A DNA stretch of 7,749 bases, from positions 1 to 7,749 of the forward strand of contig JAFGSO010000465.1 of assembly GCA_016934605.1 (NCBI GenBank), read 5' to 3'. Below are positions 6,306-7,749 of this stretch, in pieces. The DNA is from Calditrichota bacterium. Its GTDB lineage: Bacteria; Calditrichota; Calditrichia; RBG-13-44-9. Below the pieces are notes generated by a model. The model worked only from the letters and a program-made list of their open reading frames with translations. It made no database searches and was not told the origin of the DNA. Within the stretch, counting starts at the first letter, position 1, and each line of letters begins with the position of its first letter. The position numbers and the translations under genes were made by a program.

Positions 6306-6599
6306 ATGGAATCAAGCGGAAGGATCGGATCCAGGGTGGTAGGACACGAAGATCCCATGTTTACAGATATCTGCGAATTACTGGAATTGGATGTGGATGG
6401 TGTGGAATATCTGGTAATTGAAGATTTCGAGGATGTCGATTATATGATGTTTGAAGAATTTGATGATATGGAAATTGAGGAAGCCTGGAAGCCGGAGCAG
6501 CGCCTCATCGAAGTATTTTTTAATGACGGAACAAGAGATGAAATCGAAATCGAGCTGGATTCTGAAACGGACGAAATGCTAAAAAGATATCTGGGCTAA
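6306..6599 (+). CDS. Hypothetical highly acidic small protein
   Basis: A 97-residue protein not recognised as any known family. About a third of residues are Asp or Glu (32 by hand count) against seven Lys/Arg, so it is strongly negative at neutral pH. The acidic residues alternate with hydrophobic ones, as in LVIEDFEDVDYMMFEEF (36-52) and IEVFFNDGTRDEIEIELD (68-85). The latter could form a beta hairpin around NDGT. No signal peptide, membrane segment or Cys-rich motif stands out. The ATG at 6306 is chosen because GGAGG (6296-6300) lies five bases upstream; an in-frame TTG at 6294 would place the binding site inside the gene. Strong initiation signals, a candidate promoter and a terminator at its end support a real, separately transcribed gene. 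DNA mimicry or a regulatory partner role is conceivable but not shown. Confidence 0.8.
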   Translation: MESSGRIGSRVVGHEDPMFTDICELLELDVDGVEYLVIEDFEDVDYMMFEEFDDMEIEEAWKPEQRLIEVFFNDGTRDEIEIELDSETDEMLKRYLG

Positions 6600-6612
6600 C
6601 CGGATTTTTTTC
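6589..6612 (+). terminator. Intrinsic terminator overlapping the end of the acidic-protein gene
   Basis: ATCTGG (6589-6594) pairs with CCGGAT (6600-6605), including one G-T pair, around a 5-base loop GCTAA that contains the TAA stop. The hairpin is followed by seven T in total (6604 onward), then a pyrimidine-rich run. The short stem makes it moderate in strength. Confidence 0.6.
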
Positions 6613-6772
6613 TTCTCTTTTTCTATTTATCATGTACTTTTATCAACAAATTATCTGTAACCAACCTGAAACACCTCACATTCATTCACTATTTCATTTT
6701 TTGCATTTTTCTGATCTCGGTTAAAAATTCCTTTCATTTATTATAAAAATTCCTTTATCCTGGAAAATTCAT

Positions 6773-6932
6773 AACCACCAAGATCACGCCGGTGGGCTGA
6801 CACGAAGGCACAAAGATATTAAAATAAATGAGTAAAAAAGGATTTGTGATTTTACATATTTCATTTCCTGATTTATTTTTATCCTGCTTTATTCTTAGTG
6901 TCTTCGAGCCTTGGTGTTCCCGGTCTGCCGGG
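6773..6932. repeat. Interrupted inverted-repeat element (CCACCAAG...CTTGGTG type)
   Basis: The left arm is split into AACCACCAAGA (6773-6783) and CACGAAGGCACAAAGA (6801-6816). Between the halves sits a 17-base GC-rich insert (6784-6800) with a GCC-GGTG-GGC core. Joined, the left arm matches the complement of the right arm (6894-6918) at 18 of 22 positions. The arms are about 77 bases apart across AT-rich sequence. The right arm is followed directly by a perfect hairpin CCCGG-TCTG-CCGGG (6919-6932). Arms with this wording are, from memory, scattered in intergenic DNA of several environmental bacterial lineages. It could be a non-autonomous mobile element or a REP-like structure; no transposase is present. 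Confidence 0.65.
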
Positions 6933-7021
6933 ATGAATTAAGCAGGTTATATCTTAATATACTCTGCACAGTTTAAAGGAATAATTCCTGATCCTGTGGA
7001 ATAGAGCCGAGAGCATGAACT

Positions 7022-7172
7022 AAAGAATTAAGAAAAAAGAATTAAGAAAAAAGAATCGGGAAATACAAAGTAGTTCTCTATCCATAAAAATATATATGAT
7101 ATCTTTGTTCTTTTATCTTTGATCTTAATTCTTCGATCTTAATTCCTGCTTTCTTTATTTTATACTTTGTAT
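7022..7172. repeat. 14-bp tandem repeats with inverted counterparts
   Basis: Two perfect copies of a 14-mer, AGAATTAAGAAAAA, lie at 7024-7037 and 7038-7051, with a partial third to 7056. About 70 bases on, GATCTTAATTCTTC (7121-7134) and GATCTTAATTCCTG (7135-7148) form a second tandem pair, also with 14-base period. Their CTTAATTCTT core is the reverse complement of AAGAATTAAG in the left pair. A further exact 10-base inverted pair, ATACAAAGTA (7063-7072) and TACTTTGTAT (7163-7172), is present. The inverted pairs are interleaved rather than strictly nested, so a single hairpin is not certain. Confidence 0.65.
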
Positions 7173-7185
7173 TATATATTTAATT

Positions 7186-7244
7186 CTTGTGTCTTGTATC
7201 TTGTTATCTTATTACTGCCAACTGCCAACTGCCAACTGCCAACT
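7186..7244. repeat. Two abutting heptamer arrays
   Basis: A degenerate array CTTGTGT, CTTGTAT, CTTGTTA, then CTTATTA (7186-7214, with one extra base) runs into a perfect 7-bp array, CTGCCAA repeated four times (7215-7242) plus CT. The perfect array ends seven bases from the comM stop codon. Because seven is not a multiple of three, the array reads in all frames and is unlikely to be coding. Comparable CTGCCAA-type heptamers occur, from memory, in intergenic DNA of Bacteroidota-related genomes. Confidence 0.85.
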
Positions 7245-7250
7245 ATCTCT

Positions 7251-7749
7251 TCACGCCCACAACTGCCTGTCCAGACTCCGGTACTGGATGGCTTCGCTGA
7301 TGTACTCCGGCCGGATATCATCGGTTCCGGCCAGATCGGCAATGGTCCGGCTCACTTTCAGAATCCGGTCGTAAGCCCGGGCCGATAAACCCAGACGGGT
7401 GATCGCCGTTTTCAGAATTTCCTCACTGTGATCATCCAGGCGGCAATAGGCTCGGATATCTTTAGTCTGCATATCGGCATTACAGTACAAATTTTTCTTT
7501 CCTTTGAAACGTTGTAACTGAATTTCCCGGGCCTGCTGAACCCGTGCGCGTATTTCTTCGGACTTTTCGCCGCTGCGGGAACTGGCCAGCTCACGATACT
7601 GCACCGCCGGTACTTCAATCTGAATATCGATCCGATCCAGCAGTGGACCGCTGATCCGCGATAAATATTTTTGTATCTGCTGGGAGGTGCAGCTGCAGGA
7701 TTTGTTGGGATCGGTGTAATAACCACAGGGACAGGGATTCATGGCGCTG
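7251..7749 (-). CDS. comM: ComM/YifB-family Mg-chelatase-like AAA+ ATPase, C-terminal part
   Basis: The 5' part lies beyond the window; about 165 C-terminal residues are visible, roughly a third of the usual length of about 500. The visible sequence opens with AMNPCPCGYYTDPNKSCSC, whose C-x-C pairs form the family's zinc-binding-like insertion, followed by RISGPLLDRIDIQIEVP at the end of the AAA+ core. The Mg_chelatase_C domain follows and closes with LSARAYDRILKVSRTIADLAG and the hallmark EAIQYRSLDR. The ATG inside MNPC at 7740-7742 is internal and not a start. ComM is known in Vibrio as a hexameric branch-migration helicase that helps integrate incoming DNA during natural transformation; the family is also widespread in bacteria not known to be competent. 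The gene ends with TGA next to a heptamer array, and no terminator hairpin was seen. Confidence 0.95.
   Translation of the reverse strand, partial: SAMNPCPCGYYTDPNKSCSCTSQQIQKYLSRISGPLLDRIDIQIEVPAVQYRELASSRSGEKSEEIRARVQQAREIQLQRFKGKKNLYCNADMQTKDIRAYCRLDDHSEEILKTAITRLGLSARAYDRILKVSRTIADLAGTDDIRPEYISEAIQYRSLDRQLWA

Larger units (their letters stand above)
6613..7250. other. Repeat-rich non-coding region between the acidic-protein gene and comM
   Basis: About 640 bases without a credible gene on either strand. In order it contains a 12-bp direct repeat AAAAATTCCTTT (6723-6734 and 6745-6756), an interrupted inverted-repeat element (6773-6932), a cluster of 14-bp tandem repeats with inverted counterparts (7022-7172), and two abutting heptamer arrays (7186-7244). 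The ORFs that cross it are low-complexity translations of these repeats. Confidence 0.75.

Noticed and set aside
7186..7244. CRISPR array.
   Set aside because: The repeats are seven bases long with no spacers between them, so they are simple tandem repeats.
7167..7388. Plus-strand frames crossing the heptamer arrays into comM.
   Set aside because: They translate the repeats and the antisense of comM and show no family features.

Overview
The window is chromosomal DNA from a low-to-mid GC bacterium. The gene set is ordinary housekeeping: RluA-type pseudouridine synthase, isoaspartyl peptidase, GT81-like glycosyltransferase, DUF3108 protein, DnaA-type protein, ribosomal protein L28 and ComM/YifB. 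The style of DnaA domain I, the DUF3108 protein, and the intergenic heptamer and CCACCAAG-type repeats all suggest a member of the FCB superphylum (Marinimicrobia/Calditrichota/Bacteroidota-like). This placement is an impression from sequence style and was not tested.

Layout. Positions 1-313 (+) carry the 3' end of an RluA/RluD-family pseudouridine synthase. Its stop codon interlocks with the stop codon of a convergent isoaspartyl peptidase/L-asparaginase (310-1224, -). Upstream on the minus strand lie a glucosylglycerate-type glycosyltransferase (1452-2696), a secreted DUF3108 protein (2783-3733) and a DnaA-family protein (3905-5341). Gaps of 86 to 227 bases separate these four, and the glycosyltransferase appears to have its own promoter. 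A divergent promoter region (5342-5677) separates the dnaA-like gene from rpmB (5678-5869, +), which ends in a clear intrinsic terminator. Next come an AT-rich non-coding stretch, a very acidic 97-residue orphan protein (6306-6599, +) and about 650 bases of repeat-rich non-coding DNA. That DNA holds an interrupted inverted-repeat element, a 14-bp tandem/inverted repeat cluster and two abutting heptamer arrays. The window ends with the 3' third of comM/yifB (7251-7749, -).

The most notable observation is the DnaA-like protein. It keeps all four DnaA domains, Walker A and B, sensor 1 and the minor-groove arginine. By alignment from memory to E. coli DnaA, however, the box VII arginine finger (R285) is Phe, the sensor 2 arginine (R334) is Gln, and the DNA-reading motif GGRDHTTV has become NDRHYTAI. 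This looks like a diverged DnaA paralog, or an initiator whose ATP control and box specificity have changed. I see no obvious new multi-gene system; the other points of interest are the acidic orphan protein and the repeat cluster beside comM.
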